NCBI GenBank assembly: GCA_963680875.1
Contig: OY804578.1
Location: 96,563,689 to 96,627,688, forward strand
Direction: 5' to 3'
Source of the DNA: Bathymodiolus brooksi
Lineage: Eukaryota > Mollusca > Bivalvia > Mytilida > Modiolidae
DNA length: 64,000 bases
In this document: positions 11,614 through 24,175 of the stretch, one piece after another
How the letters are laid out: each line of letters opens with the position of its first letter
How positions within the stretch are numbered: the stretch's first letter is position 1
Notes under the pieces: model-generated
What the model saw: the letters and a program-made list of their open reading frames with translations, nothing else
What the model was told of the DNA's origin: nothing
The model's database searches: none
Program-made: the position numbers and the translations under genes

Positions 11614-12354
11614 CTATGTTTTTTTTGCATTAATGCTTTGAAAGTTAATGGTAGCAAATCGGATGTTTCTGTTATGTGGAAACTTTGAGCGTTGGTTTGC
11701 CTGATGATTTGGACTAGATGTATGCAATGGTGATCTCATATTGCCATTATCTAATGATGTATTGCTGAGTACTGACTGATTCCTTAGTGAATCGTAAATA
11801 TTGTTACTCTCAACAATCACAGATTCAAATAGGCTTGTTGAAAAATTTGGTATGCCACATTGGCAACAGGTCCCAGATGCATTTGATGGTTCAAGAGCTT
11901 TATAAATAGCTGAATTCATACCCATACAATTTGTGTGATACCATAGATTACAGTTATCACATGCTACTGCACGTTGTCTCCAAGTGACAGCTTTGTTACA
12001 AGTTTGACAGGGATATTTAGGAGTAGCTGGACCTGGGTTCAATTCAGTGTCTGATGATAATAATATGAGTATATAACTGAGGTATAATAGATGGCTTGTA
12101 TTACCTCCGGAAATAATATGGTCAAGTTGGCTTTTTCGTTTGACAAAGTTCGCTAAAATTTCAGGCAAGTACGTTTTATTCGATGTTGCTGTGTTTGACT
12201 TACAGTATACACTTTTGGTCAGGCAGATTGAGGTTTTAACTGCAAGGTCTATTTGTACTTTTGTTGGAAAGTATAATGTGTAAAAGACCACAAACATCAG
12301 TGCTGTTATAGCATGTATTCGATTGTTGTTGTTTTCCCGGAAACCGGAAGACAT
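11614..12354 (-). pseudogene. LINE N-terminal protein with PHD-type zinc finger
   Basis: 246 codons. A hydrophobic Tyr/Leu segment and LSSDTELNPGP are followed by a PHD-like finger with Cys pattern C-x2-C-x13-C-x2-C-x4-H-x2-C-x17-C-x2-C (CQTCNKAV...CDNCNLWYHTNC...CCQC). The end RFATINFQSINAKK is the usual start of the endonuclease domain, where the frame then stops. PHD-like fingers ahead of the endonuclease are common in invertebrate CR1-like elements; the function (RNA or chromatin contact) is not established by the sequence. Confidence 0.75.
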
Positions 12355-12360
12355 GATGGG

Positions 12361-13800
12361 AGTAGTGTAAGTGATGAGATTGTGAGAAAATTCAGATCTG
12401 AAAATTTCTGGGATTTCACAAAATCTGTGGATTTTTTTTATTGGAATAATCAGGTTAGTCAGGTATAATTTTCCACAATAAATAATGCTGACAAGTTCTA
12501 GGCAGATCAGATCAGTGGAATTTTAGATTCGTCCAGTTTTATAAGAGCTACTAGGGAAGCCGTTCTATTGTATCACATGACCGGAACATCGTATACGAAT
12601 AATTTTTTCAGCCTATGAATACATTTTTAAACCTACGAATAACCTTTTAAGCCCCGCCTATATATTCCGAAACTACTTTTGTGTGCTTCTACTCTCCTGT
12701 GAAGTAGGTACAATATGAACCGTAACCAATGTCAATAATCGTCCGTCGTCCTTTTCTAATAAATGTTTTCGTTCTCACTACTAAAATACAAACCTACAAA
12801 ATGAAATACTAGTAAATGAAGCTAATAATTTTAAAATTCCATATTTTTCATATATAGTTTACGATTAAACAAATCCTAGAAGTCAATGAAAAACAAAACA
12901 AAAATCTTAAACATATCCGAATCATTTAATTTGACACGGGAAGCTTTGAAAGGAAAACAACAACAGGACAAAGGGAATAAACCAAAGAGGGAACGTTCTG
13001 GACAGTCACACAACACAATCTTAATTATTTAAAACACACTTATGGTTAATTAACTCAGTACAGTTTGAACAGGTCATACTTAAATACACCTGCAGTAGTA
13101 ACCAGGTAAATATATACGCCTGTGTGAAAAGGTGTACGTGTATTTAATTTTTGTTATATAAACTAGTAAAAGCAATATATCGGATGTTTACTATCATATA
13201 CAAAAACAAACATAAAAGTGAACCATATAGTTGCAGGCGTACACTTTTGTGACGTATGATCGATAAATTAATGTGTTTTCATATCTATGAAAAACATATT
13301 AAATATATATATTTCAGGTTCTAAACTATCAATTTTCTATATAGATTTTCATCTTAATCAATAAATCTTCATTTAAATAAAGTTATTTCACTTCCTTTTA
13401 AGAACTATTTGTTCGCGAATTTTTGTCGGTAGCAAAAAAATCTGGTATTTTACTACGCCAAATAGCGAGGATTCCGATGCATAATCCATTAAAAAAAATG
13501 CATTTTTACGAATTAAAATTATTTTTTAGGACATCGTGGATTGCAGGATAAATACAATATTGGTCTGTTGACTAAAGTTCGTCTTTCACCCCGTTTCTCA
13601 GCCTCGTCAAATAAATTCTATACTTACCGTCAACAGACCAATATTGTATATATATTGATCTCTTAGACTTTTATTATGTCCCTTGTTTATATAAATTAAA
13701 GTATTCTGAGATCAAATTCCTTTTCTACTAAGTTAATACCATTTATATTATCCAAGGGATAAAATTTGTGTACAACTATTATCCATCTGGGATATTATAT
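12361..13800. other. Intergenic DNA with a snap-back repeat
   Basis: AT-rich, no coding sequence recognised. It contains a foldback repeat: ATACAATATTGGTCTGTTGA near 13553 and its reverse complement near 13632-13652, spaced by about 60 bp. A 'tatccaagggataaaa...tatcc' motif near 13750 recurs near 18260-18360. Confidence 0.45.
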
Positions 13801-16560
13801 CAATTTTCGCCAAACCTAATATATATATATGTGAAAAGCCGGAATTTCACACTAGTGAAGTTGAAATCCTTTGGTTAGAAGTTATCATAAATAATTTAAA
13901 AGCGATGGTTGGAGTTATTTATAGACCCCCACATTCAGATGTGTCATATTGGCGGAAATTCGAAAACAATATCCAGCCTATATTGGATTTGAATATTCCT
14001 GTAATACTTGGAGGTGATTTAAATATTGATATGTTGGTTAATCAGTGTGGGCATCTTGAAGACATTCTCACACGTCTAAACTTGGAGAATGTTGTGTGGG
14101 AGCCAACACGTATTACCCATACATCAGCTACATGTGTCGATTTATTTATTGTAAACAGACCAAATCTTATACTTGATATTAAAGTTTCCCCGAACTTTTG
14201 CACTGACCACTGCCCAGTCAGTGTAGACATTAATATCAAAACGAGTAAATAGCAGTGTTATAAACGCACAATTAGAAAATATGATCCGGCTGATTATAAT
14301 TCCATAATCCATGAAATGGAAGGCAAGAATTGGAGTATTCTCTTTGAAAATACAACTGTCAATCAGAACTACTCCAATTTCCTTTCTATTTTAAAAGAGG
14401 CGTGTGATAAACACATACCTACACAAACTGTACTTATTAGACCAGATGATAAACCGTTTATGAATAGCTTAATAAGGAAGGCGATTCGAAAGAGAAATCA
14501 CATTCATTATAGAGCCAAGTCTACCAACAACCCAGATCATTGGTCACAATATAGACATTTGCGAAATGACGTAATAAGATTGGTAAGAGAAGCCAAAACT
14601 GAATATAAAAATAAACTTACTTCTCAATTAATGGACAAAAGTATCCCACCAGACAAATGGTGAAGAATTGCCAAATCAGTTTGTAAACTAAACAAGTGTA
14701 ATAAAGTTTCACCCCCTATAAAACATGAAGGTAGAATAATAATTCATCCCTCAGAGAAATGTGATATTTATAATAAGTACTTTGCTGATATTTCAAATAT
14801 TGAAAATGAACCAAAGTGGTCCCGATGGTGTTGCACCCAGGATCTTACGCAGTGTTTCTCAGTGCCTTGTTTCCTATCTTACATTATTATTTAATCAGTC
14901 ATTGCAATGTGGACACCTTCCATATATTTGGAAACGCTCACATGTAACCCCTGCGTACACAAATAAAGGGACTGCATCCGACATTACAAACGTTCGACCT
15001 ATTGCCCTTACTTGTGTTCTGTGTAAGATTATTGAAAAAATAATTGTGAAACATTTGCATAACTATGTATTGGAATATCATATTATTACAGAACACCAGT
15101 CAGGATTTCAACCAAAAGATTCTACAATAAATCAACTTGTATATATTTACATCACTATTATCAGTAACCTTGATATTGGTAAAGACATAATGTTTATATT
15201 TTGTAATATTTCTAAAGCATTCGATAGGGTTTGGCATACAGGACATTTATACAAATTACGCAAAATTGGTATTGATGGAAATTGACTAAGTTGGGTTACA
15301 GATTATTTAGATGATAGGAAACAAAAAGTGGTCTTAGATGGATTCTCATCTGGGTGGGAGGGAATTGATGCTGGGGTTCCCCAAGGGTCAGTGTTGGGTC
15401 CTTTCCTGTTCCTTATATACATAGACGATATTGTTGATGATCTTGATTGTAATATCAAACTTTTTGCCAATGATACATCTTTGTATGCAATAGTCGATGA
15501 ACAAAATTATATACAAGCTGCAGATATGCTTTCGACAGACTTGTCTCATATTCATAACTGGTCACAAAACTGGGCTATTAAATTTAATCCTAATAAAACT
15601 GAATCAGTTTTATTTACTAGACGAAATATAAATAACCCTCCAGTTTACTTTGGGGATATGGACAACAGAGTGACAGATGTTAATACTCACTGTCATCTGG
15701 GTCTGGATCTCCAAAGTAATTGTAAATGGGGTGATTATGTAAGTAACATTTATAAGAAAGCATGTGACAGACTGAAAATTATTTATAGAATGCTCAAATA
15801 TAAAGTTGACAGAAATGTATTGATTAATATATATTTCACATTTATCCGACCTATACTAGAATATGGAAATGTGATTAGGGACAATTGTACCCAAAATGAA
15901 GCTAATCTATTGGAAAATGTTCAGGTTGAGGCAGGCAGGATAATTACAGGGTTGAGAGTAAATTCATCCAGATCTAAATTATATAATGAATTTGGCTGGG
16001 AACCCCTTTATTAAAGAAGAGAGAAACAAAAGTTGATTTTACTCTAAAATAATAAATGGTTTAACTCCAGACTATATGCATAACATGATCCAACCATACA
16101 CAGAAAATATGCACGATTATAATCAACAACAAATATCGGGGGACAATTTTAGACTACCCTTTTGTAATACTGTCTCATAGAGCAAAAGTTTCATCCCTTG
16201 TACGTTACGACTCTGGAATGGTCTACCTGCCTCAACAAAGTCCAGTCCTTCTCTTAATATATTTAAGACAAGACTGAACTCTAGTACAAAAGCCTCGCCT
16301 AAATATTTTCATATAGGTGACAGAAAAGAAAATATCATACACTGTCAGATGAGGAATGATGCTAGCAATCTAAACCTACATTTGCAGCAACATCACTTAT
16401 CTGACAGACCATCTTGCCCACATTGCAATGATCCCTGTGAAAGCCCCTCCCATTATTTTATACACTGCCCTTTATATAATATTCATAGGCAACAACTATT
16501 CAAACCATTCTTTATGGAAGTGAAACCTCTGATTATAATCAGAATGTAAAACTTTTTCAT
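13800..16560 (+). mobile_element. Second broken LINE (jockey/CR1-like), 5' truncated
   Basis: About 2.8 kb. Endonuclease end (13850-14250: VIYRPPHSDVSYW, GGDLNIDML, TCVDLFIVN, DHCPVSVDI), RT linker (14316-14663), RT palm (14761-15285 and 15290-15720), thumb (15720-16014) and a C-terminal Cys-His segment CPHCNDPCESPSHYFIHCPL (16410-16475). In-frame stops at 14250, 14661 and 15283 and a short frame change before 14761 break it. The missing N-terminus is typical of 5'-truncated retrotransposition. It is unrelated in strand and sequence to the LINE at 9370-12360. Confidence 0.86.
14761..16014 (+). pseudogene. LINE reverse transcriptase with mutated catalytic box
   Basis: RT motifs in order: SGPDGVAPRILR, HVTPAYTNKG (normally PIFKKG-like), NVRPIALTCVLCKIIEK, SGFQPKDSTINQL, FCNISKAFDRVWH, (stop TGA 15283) AGVPQGSVLGPFLFLIYIDDI, then LFANDTSLY, then NWAIKFNPNKTESVLFTRR and the thumb. 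The catalytic FADD box reads F-A-N-D, so one metal-binding Asp is lost. 'FCNIS' also replaces the usual 'FLDIS', which changes the first catalytic Asp. This copy could not be active even if its frame were open. Confidence 0.85.
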
Positions 16561-16774
16561 GCAGTACATTCCTTTATTAAGCGGAGCAAACGATTTGATA
16601 ATAATATAGTAATATAAATTTAATTTTTTTAAACATTTTAAACTATAACAGTATTCTCACATATGATGGACCATGATTGCAAATATCGGTACTATATCAC
16701 ATGACTAAATTAAATTAACTTATTGATATTCTATTTATAATTTATTTTGTTTTATAAATATATACATATTTGTC

Positions 16775-17790
16775 TCCTTTGGAGGGACACTGTTTCAGCA
16801 GGTCGTCGGCATACCAATGGGTACGAATTGTGCCCCTCTTCTAGCCGATTTATTTTTATACTCATATGAGTCGGAGTTTCTTCAAAAGCTTGTAAAAGAT
16901 AAGAAGATTCATGAGGCTAGAGCCTTTAATTTCACATACAGGTATATTGATGACGTTTTATCTATCAATAATTCTAGATTTGCAGAATTTCTTCCATTGA
17001 TATATCCTCCAGAGCTGGAAGTTAAAGAGACCACCGATACAGCTTCGTCCGCATCATTTTTGGACTTATACCTCGAATTTGACGACAGTGGTCAACTCAG
17101 TACTAAAATTTATGATAAGCGGGACGACTTCAATTTTAAAATCATAAATTTTCCAAATATGTGCAGCAATATACCAGCTTCTCCTGCATATGGTGTTTAC
17201 ATCTCGCAATTGATTCGCTATGCAAGGGGCAGTAGCAATTATTCTGATTTCCTGAAACGTCATCTTCATCTGAGAAACAGGCTACTGGACCAGGGCTATA
17301 AAAAGATTCGCCTTATTCGATCTCTTAAAAAGTTTATATTCCGATACCAATATCTTGTCGAAATATATTCCGTCTCTGCAGAAAAAATTATAAGCGATGC
17401 ATTTTCATATAGTGAAAATGTATAAAGATAAAGAGTCAAATATGTCAAGAAAATTTTTTTTGTCAATGTGTGACGTAAAAATATTTTTGACATTTACGTC
17501 ACCGAATATGGTACTGCTTTGACAACTATTTTACCTATTTTGTTCCTGTATTTAAATACTGTTACAGTGACAGCCGTAACCTTTGAACCGTAATGAGAGC
17601 GGGAGGTTTGGCGCCTTAAAATCTGATTCAACCCACCATTTCTTTAGAAATGCCTGTACCAAGTCAGGGTCATTACGGTTTCACAGTTTTTCGGTTGTTG
17701 ACTGATTTTGTCTGTTTATATAATTATGAGTTTTGACTTTCCCTTTGTAAGATTGTTCGGAGTTCGGTAATTTTGTTATTACCTTTATAT
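16775..17790 (+). mobile_element. Penelope-like (possibly Naiad-type) RT fragment and tail
   Basis: Starts within an RT (GGTLFQQVVGIPMGTNCAP) and stays open to TAA at 17425. Further motifs are FNFTYRYIDDVLSI (catalytic YIDD), SASFLDLYLEFD, KIYDKRDDFNFKI and AYGVYISQLIRYAR. This RT group is widespread in invertebrates and fits Penelope-like elements best; Naiad-type is my guess. A conserved downstream tail at 17573-17790 recurs at 25432-25655 almost unchanged, so it belongs to the element. The copy is truncated on the 5' side. Confidence 0.68.
16817..17425 (+). pseudogene. Reverse transcriptase fragment (YIDD)
   Basis: 202 codons, uninterrupted, from the 'MGTNCAPLLADLFLY' box through the catalytic YIDD box to the thumb. 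It lacks the fingers domain and any endonuclease, so it is a partial gene although the frame is open. It was probably active recently in the genome because the frame has not decayed, unlike the LINEs beside it. Confidence 0.7.
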
Positions 17791-19900
17791 AATGTCATAA
17801 ATCTCATATTTACACAATGATTACCTACTGCATGCTAGTAAAAATTTCTGAAATGAATTAAGTATTTAAATTAAATTGAGAGGTAATAAATATAGCAACA
17901 TCGTACACTGGTAACACTTTTAGATAGCAACTAAGTGTATTTAAAAAAAATTAGTAGATCTCATATCAGCCAAATTGTCGATAAAATCTAATTAATGTTA
18001 ATTACTTATCAATAACTGAATATATGAGATTTCTGACTGCTATTGTATACTCGAGTTATTTCCCTTTGAGTATGAAATTCTATATTGTGCATTGTAAATA
18101 TTAACTGCATGCATTGTTGATTGTTGCTGTTGCCTTGTGTATGGAGAGGATTTATATAGGCTATTGCCTGCTATCCAATCCATTTCATTTATTTATGAAT
18201 AAAATATGCTTAAAATGAAATGTATCAGAGAAATGTTATCCTAAGTTTTTAAGAATTAATATCCTATGGAAAGGATATTATTTTTACACAAGGGATAGAA
18301 TTTCTTAGATATTTATTTTATCCCAGAAGGATAAAAATTGTACACAAATGTTATCCCCCGGATATTATCATAGCACGGACGGATCCAGGATTTCAAGTTA
18401 GGGGGTGGGGCGCACTTAAAAAAATTGTTGGGGTATTTCGTGAGAAAAATCACGATTTTACGCCAAAAAATCATATTTATTCCAATTTTAGGGGGCGCCC
18501 CTGCATAGGTAGGATGTAATAATTTGAGCCCTGTAATGTGCCATGTCCATTAATGAATAATTGTAATTTAAGATGATGAACTTCTCTCCCGTATATTTGT
18601 GTCCTCCTCTCTTGCAGTAACTCGAATAATACTGCGCCCTCTATCGGCACTATCGCTGGATGAGGGCTTGAACTCTTCTTGTGATAAAAACGCGTCAGCT
18701 GCTCTCTGAAAGAGAGAACCAATCAGCTATGATTATTTGCCGAGTATGCGCAAGGCGGTTCTTTCAATTTCCGGTAATGTAGATCGACAAGGTTGATTAA
18801 CGATGTTTAATTCATTATTTAGTTTTCCTACATTTCTTCTCTTTTCGCCTTTTAGATTAGTAAGGTCAAACAGATGGGTACAATGAAAACATTTGACACC
18901 TGAACGCTCCATTGACCTGTTTACAAACATTTCCTAAGCTCCTCCTTCTTTTAGTGCCAAAAGTCACCACGCGCAGTTTATACCCAGAATGCATTGCTAA
19001 TTTGAAGCTTCCGATTGACGCGTTTTATCGAGAAAGTCGTTCAGGCGTTAATATAGCAAAGCGTAATATAACGACTGGATTTTTCGGGTTACTCTTGCAG
19101 CTAAATTTCAAAAAGATCGATGAGGGTTGACAAAATAACAAAAGGAGTTCGACTAATACCAAATGTTCATTACATCGTGATAGGCTACCAAGTACCAGTT
19201 TCAAGTTGTACCCTACGGATAACTGGATCTTTAAAATTGGAGATTTTAAATCCTTTTAATTAAAACACGTACAAATACAGGTCGAAAACGAACATCGTTT
19301 GCAATGCTTTGACCATAGGGACTTGTTTTTATGTAATATTTTAAAAAAAAACTTCCAAAGTTGAATTAGTATAGTAGGTAAGGTTTTTTTTAATTTTTCA
19401 TATTACATAAAAACAAGTCCCTATGGTTTTGACATTAAGAAAACAAACTATCCACCAAAAACGTATATGTAAACAGGAAGTAAAATTGATATAATGCACG
19501 CATTATCATGACAACACAATTAATTTCGACATACTTCTGCAATTACCGTAATTACATTTTCCTTTAGAATTAGCTTTTTAAATTGACTAGGTCTCTACTT
19601 TCTCCACAATCGTACATTTGAATCTACACATGCAATGAAAAATTCAGTCACTAATTCATAATCATATTATCAAAATTCATTATGCCATTCATGGCCGTGA
19701 TCACTATGATTATGAGGACGTGTACTCAAAATCGATTTATCATGATTGGTAAATTATTGTGCGTTAGTAACTTAACCTTTACCAAAATCATTAATGTTTA
19801 GAGTAATCTTTGGTTTGCTTTTAAAAAAAAAATAAACTTACCATTATAATTTCCGACCCCCATGTCACTTACACACTTTATCATTAATTTCAGTAAGACC
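17791..19900. other. Intergenic DNA with MITE pieces
   Basis: 18376-18510 is an element end of the 'ggacggatccaggattt...gggggcgcccctgc' kind. 19053-19080 and 19205-19230 resemble 60785-60810 and 60895-60925 ('taacgactggatt.ttcgggtta', 'ggataactggat'). No gene was recognised; the short frames at 18477-19130 look like chance. Confidence 0.4.
19314..19425. repeat. Snap-back palindrome (27-bp arms)
   Basis: The left arm CCATAGGGACTTGTTTTTAT.. near 19313-19339 is matched by its perfect reverse complement near 19400-19426, with an A/T-rich loop of about 60 bp. Probably a very short MITE. Confidence 0.75.
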
Positions 19901-20036
19901 AAAGTTCTAATACTAAACTAGAGGCTCAGTGGGATGAGCCTGTGTCGCTCACCTTTCATTCTGCTTTGAGGAAACTTAATACAGAACCTTCCATACATGT
20001 AGATGCTTCCCACCAAGTTTCGGTTCATTTGCACGG

Positions 20037-22282
20037 TGTAGAATGGAAACGGACTACTCGGGTTTTTTTCTGCGTTACCAGACTACTCGGGTTGAGCAAC
20101 GGACTTTTCGTGTTTTTTAGAGAACGAGAGGAAAAGTAAGTCGCACATTTCCTTAACCAGTATATATACTATTTTTTTATTTCAAATAAGCTTTATGTCA
20201 TGGAATGCAAAAATTATTTTTGTCCCAGGATATTCATTCATATCTAGTGAAAGTGATCTGCTATTTTCAAGATCGTCTACACAAACATATGACCCTGAGG
20301 TAAAAATACCGATTTTGCTAAAAAAAAAAAAAAAAAAAAAAAAAAAGACATTGCATCGAAGCATATTGTGAGTAAGCTGTCCTCCTTTTTGTTATAATGT
20401 TTGTCTTAATTGGTTCAAGGTAGACCATAAAACCTTTCCAATTCGTGCAAGTCTATATATTTGTGCAAATTAACGTTAAAATAACAGTTATCCCGCGCTT
20501 TCAGTGGCACGGAACTATCTGTGTTGCTGGCACCGGACTATTGTGTTTTTCAGCAAAGGACTACATGTGTTCACTACCCAAAGTAGCAAAATTATTTATA
20601 TCGATACAACAATCTTGTTAACCAATGGGGTCTATTTTTTATACATAACTTTCATGATAACATATAACGACCCTACATCTGTGTTATTCTTCTCATTGCA
20701 TTGACGGTCACTTACGAATTTTCAACCACGTTTATTTTTTTCTTAATTTTGTCAGATTAAGGTTTATATGTAATTGGAAATAGCACGATAAGACTCGAAA
20801 AATGTGAGTTATTTCCATCACATCCGCCAGCTGGGTCATAATTTAGGTCATAGGCGGTGGAACAAAAGGGGGGAGGGAATACTGTACCGATACTGTATTT
20901 TGTTATGTCATCAACTAGACAATTTGAAACATAACATGCTTCAGATCCGGAGTTTGACGAAAAAGGGTGATTACAACAGCTAAAAATCGCTTAGATTATG
21001 AATTTTAAGTTTTTAATTCTATACGTTTCTTAGTGATTATGACGTAGAAGAAATATCTTATTATAAGTAGATCATATCTCCACAATCTTACCCCATAAAA
21101 CGTCACAATTTTCCCTTCTCTTCGGCTTGTTTAGCCATATGTTCTTTTTCCGCTTTACCCTAAAAAAAATAAACACAATAAGTCCTTTGCTTAAAATCCC
21201 TAACAGTCCGGTGCCACAAATATTGGCAATAAACCATGAACACAAAAAGTCCGTTGCTCGGCTTTTACAATAGAACTTAAATATGTAATAAGTACCGGTA
21301 TTATTCTTTCATATATTTATATAGTTTCCATTTGTATTGGATATGCTATAAAGGAAAAAGAAATAGTCAAAATTGATATAAAATGCTTATTTGAAGGAAA
21401 AACAAGACGATGTATAATGGGTTCGACGGTATCTCGTGCTTGTGTTGGACTTGCTGAAATCATCCAAAATTTTCAACATAGTTCATTGGTACATTCCGTA
21501 AATGTAGTAATAGCGAGCATCGCAAGATGCGAGCTGAACAGCAACATGTGTGTAAGGAGATGAATCAATATATGATCAATACTAACCGGAAATGGATTCT
21601 AAGATTCGGCATAGAATGGACATACGGAGTGAAGTACAGGAAATAGCCTTTTAATTTGAATAAAAAATAACTATCCAGTTTAAAAATAGCAAAAAACAAT
21701 TTAGAAAGGAAACCGTACAGTTTCTTTACATGAAACGATTAATTTATTTAAAAAATGGACAATCGTTAGACCTTCTTGGTTCGCGCCTAAAGAACGATCG
21801 GCCCTAAAAACAAGTCGTCCCCAATATATCTCGGCCCTAAAAGCTCCTTTGCAATAGAATTAACTGGGTAAGTCGAATCGAAGAGCAAGGATGAATAATC
21901 AAGAATAATGAAGAAAAGAACCCAAAACTACTATTTGTGTTGTTTAAATGTGTTATTTCAATCATCCCAAGGATTTACATGATTTAAATATTAGATAATG
22001 TGGATTTTGCTTCGTTGGCACTACAGGTAGCAACTGTCTCATATTAGACGTTTGACTCATAATCATAGACTAGTAAAATACATGTACATGTCCATGCGTA
22101 GATGCGATGCTCGCTTGTAGGCTGTGCCTAATCCATATTATGAGGACTTACGACTTTTTATTAACTGTGTGGTCCATTTTCTGTGACAGGTCATTTTTTA
22201 ACACGCAAAAGTTCGTTGCTCAACCCGAGTAGTTTGGAAATGCAGAAAAAAACCTAGTAGTCCGTTACCATTCTACACCTTG
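20037..22282. mobile_element. Nested 2.25-kb element with about 85-bp TIRs
   Basis: GGTGTAGAATGGAAACGGAC.. at 20036-20118 is the inverted counterpart of 22197-22282, about 90 percent identical over 85 bp. The flanks TTCATTTGC (left) and TTGATTTGG (right) may be a degenerate 9-bp target duplication, and joining them restores the 156-bp unit of the host array. Inside are further inverted pieces (20500-20570 against 21180-21260) and a poly-A run at 20320-20346, but no transposase was recognised. Confidence 0.6.
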
Positions 22283-22950
22283 ATTTGGCTAAGCAGTTAC
22301 AGAGAAGAAGATTTTTAAAATCGAACAATCAGAAACAAGAATGGCCTGTGGCAGCCATGTTTGTCAACGGATCGGAACTAAATTAGCAATCTTTATAGAG
22401 GACATTCCAAGGATGCTTCCTACCAAGTTTCGATTCATTTGGCCAAGTGGTTTCAGAGGAGAAGATTCTTTAGAAATCAACCAATCAGAAACATGAATTG
22501 CCTGTGGCGGCCATGTCTATTAACAGATCAAGATAAAATGAGCAATCTTTATAGAGCACCTGCCATAGATGCTTCCTACCAAGTTTCGGTTCATTTGGCC
22601 AAGCGGTTTCAGAGGAGAAGATTTTTAAAAATCGACCAATCAGAAACAAGAATTGCTTATGGTGGCCATGTTTGTAAACGGATCGAAACTAAATGAACAA
22701 TCTTTATAGAGGACCTTCCAAGGATGATTCCTACCAAATTTCGATTCATTTGGTCAAGCGGTTTCAGAGGAGAAGATTTTTTTAGAGATTAACCGATCAA
22801 AAACAAGAATTGCCTGTGGTGGCCATGTTTGTTAATGGATCGGCACAAAATGAGCAATCTTTAGAGAGAACCATCATAGATGCTTCCTACCAAGTTTCAC
22901 TTCATTTGGCTGAGAGGTTTCAGAGGAGAAGATTAAAATGTGAAAAGTTA
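22283..22950 (+). repeat. 156-bp tandem array (4-5 units)
   Basis: The segment 'accaagtttcg.ttcatttgg' recurs at 22422, 22578, 22733 and 22889, a period of 155-156 bp, each followed by 'cagaggagaagatt', 'caatcagaaacaagaattgcc', 'ggccatgttt' and 'gagcaatctttataga'. It forms the core of the pearl/Helitron-like element. Confidence 0.8.
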
Positions 22951-23098
22951 ACGGACGACATACGATGGACGACAGACGACGGACGCCAAGTGATGGCAAA
23001 AGCTCGCATTGCCTTTGGCAAGGTGAGCTAAAAACACATAAACTAAAAATAGATCCCATGATACGCGCATGACAGTAAGGTAAATTGTATGTTGCTAT

Positions 23099-23122
23099 GA
23101 ATAGAATAGAATAGAATAGAAT
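23099..23122 (+). repeat. (GAATA)n microsatellite
   Basis: Short run of five-base GAATA repeats shortly after the end of the Helitron-like element. A microsatellite next to such ends is common in this element class. Confidence 0.7.
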
Positions 23123-23479
23123 ATCTAAATATTTCCTTAAAGAGGTACACTCAAGGAGCAAATAATATGACAAATAAAAAGGGGTGCTAGTATCTATGAT
23201 AGTAGGTGTTCATTTCACAAAAATGGATTTTTACTAACAATTGAGGATTGCATTGCAATAAATACGTTACCGTCATAAATCTAGCATCAGAAATCAGTAA
23301 TATTTTCATTTTCTTTGTTTTAAATACGACTCTTCTCAAATTAGCTCCAGAAATAAGAGTTTAGCTATCAAGCGTCTGTCTGTAGATCTGACAATTCTTT
23401 GCAGTAGAAAACTCGAATGATTATCAGAATGTTTCTCAATAGTGAAAATAGCTGAGAATTTTGCAGACAACTCATATTA

Positions 23480-24175
23480 TTCTATCAACATCTCAGAGAT
23501 AGCCAAAGAAACAGAAGATGCCAGTAAATAACTAAGAGTAACCATCACCAACAAAATATGCTGGGACAGACATATCAACAACATAGTAGGCAAAGGAAAT
23601 AAAAACCCTTGGCTTCGTTCGAAAGAACTTACAGGACTGTACACAAACAGTAAAAGCAGAAGCTTACACCTCCATGGTTAGACCTACAATGGAATATGTC
23701 AGTACAGTCTGAGAGCCAGTTAACTAGAAGAAAACATCAGATCACTGGAGCAGGTACAGAGACGAGCGGTAGGATTTGTATGTAACGATTATAAGGATCG
23801 CTTCCCAGGCTGAGTTTTAAACATGGTAAAAGCATTATAATGGGAAAGCTACAAGATCGAAGGAAAACCAACAGACTATGCATGCTCTATTAAATACAGA
23901 ATAACTTTATAGACATTGATCGAAACCACTTTCTAACATCCAGCGACAGTAAAACAAGAGGTCAACACAAGTTCTACCAGGAGAGGACATCAAACGATAC
24001 ATACGGGAACTTATTTTCCCCCAGGACCATCAGAGATTGGAATCAGCTGCCCACCAACATAGCAACTACCAACACGGTGGAAGCATTTCGAGCTCCCCTC
24101 AATAGTCTCCATGAAGTAGATCGTATACCCCTGTACACAGTTTTATTTGTAATTACTGGATTATTTTAGCTTCCC
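23480..24175 (+). pseudogene. LINE 3'-end fragment (RT thumb and C-terminus)
   Basis: Heavily frameshifted remnants: LRVTITNKICWDRHINNIVGK, NLQDCTQTVKAEAYTSMVRP, RSLEQVQRRAVGFVCNDY and RDWNQLPTNIATTNTVEAF. These are the standard thumb-to-end signature of CR1/jockey LINEs. The copy is 5' truncated and inactive. Confidence 0.75.

Larger units (their letters stand above)
9370..12360 (-). mobile_element. Broken LINE (APE endonuclease + RT, CR1/jockey-like)
   Basis: A 3-kb non-LTR retrotransposon reading right to left. In order on the minus strand it has an N-terminal membrane-like/PHD-finger protein (12354-11614), an apurinic-type endonuclease (11587-11084), a linker and palm of reverse transcriptase (10983-9640) and the RT thumb (9607-9380). 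It is fragmented by frameshifts and an internal deletion between the PHD part and the endonuclease, and the 3' end is unclear. The motif set (FKKGDR, DFSKAFDKVPH, SGVPLGTVLGPLLF, LFADDC) is typical of CR1/jockey superfamily elements. Assignment below superfamily level is not possible by eye. Confidence 0.85.
19918..23032 (+). mobile_element. Pearl/Helitron-like non-autonomous element with nested insertion
   Basis: The left border 'gaggctcagtgggatgagcctgtgtcgctcacc' (19921 on) and right border 'gcattgcctttggcaaggtgagctaa' (end 23032) are those of a mollusc element class with a tandem core. The right end has a short hairpin (TTGCC-TTT-GGCAA) and then CTAA, as in Helitron-like termini (CTRR). 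The core is a 156-bp tandem array (22290-22930). The array is interrupted from about 20037 to 22282 by another element. Similar bivalve elements have been called pearl; assignment is by resemblance only. Confidence 0.6.
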
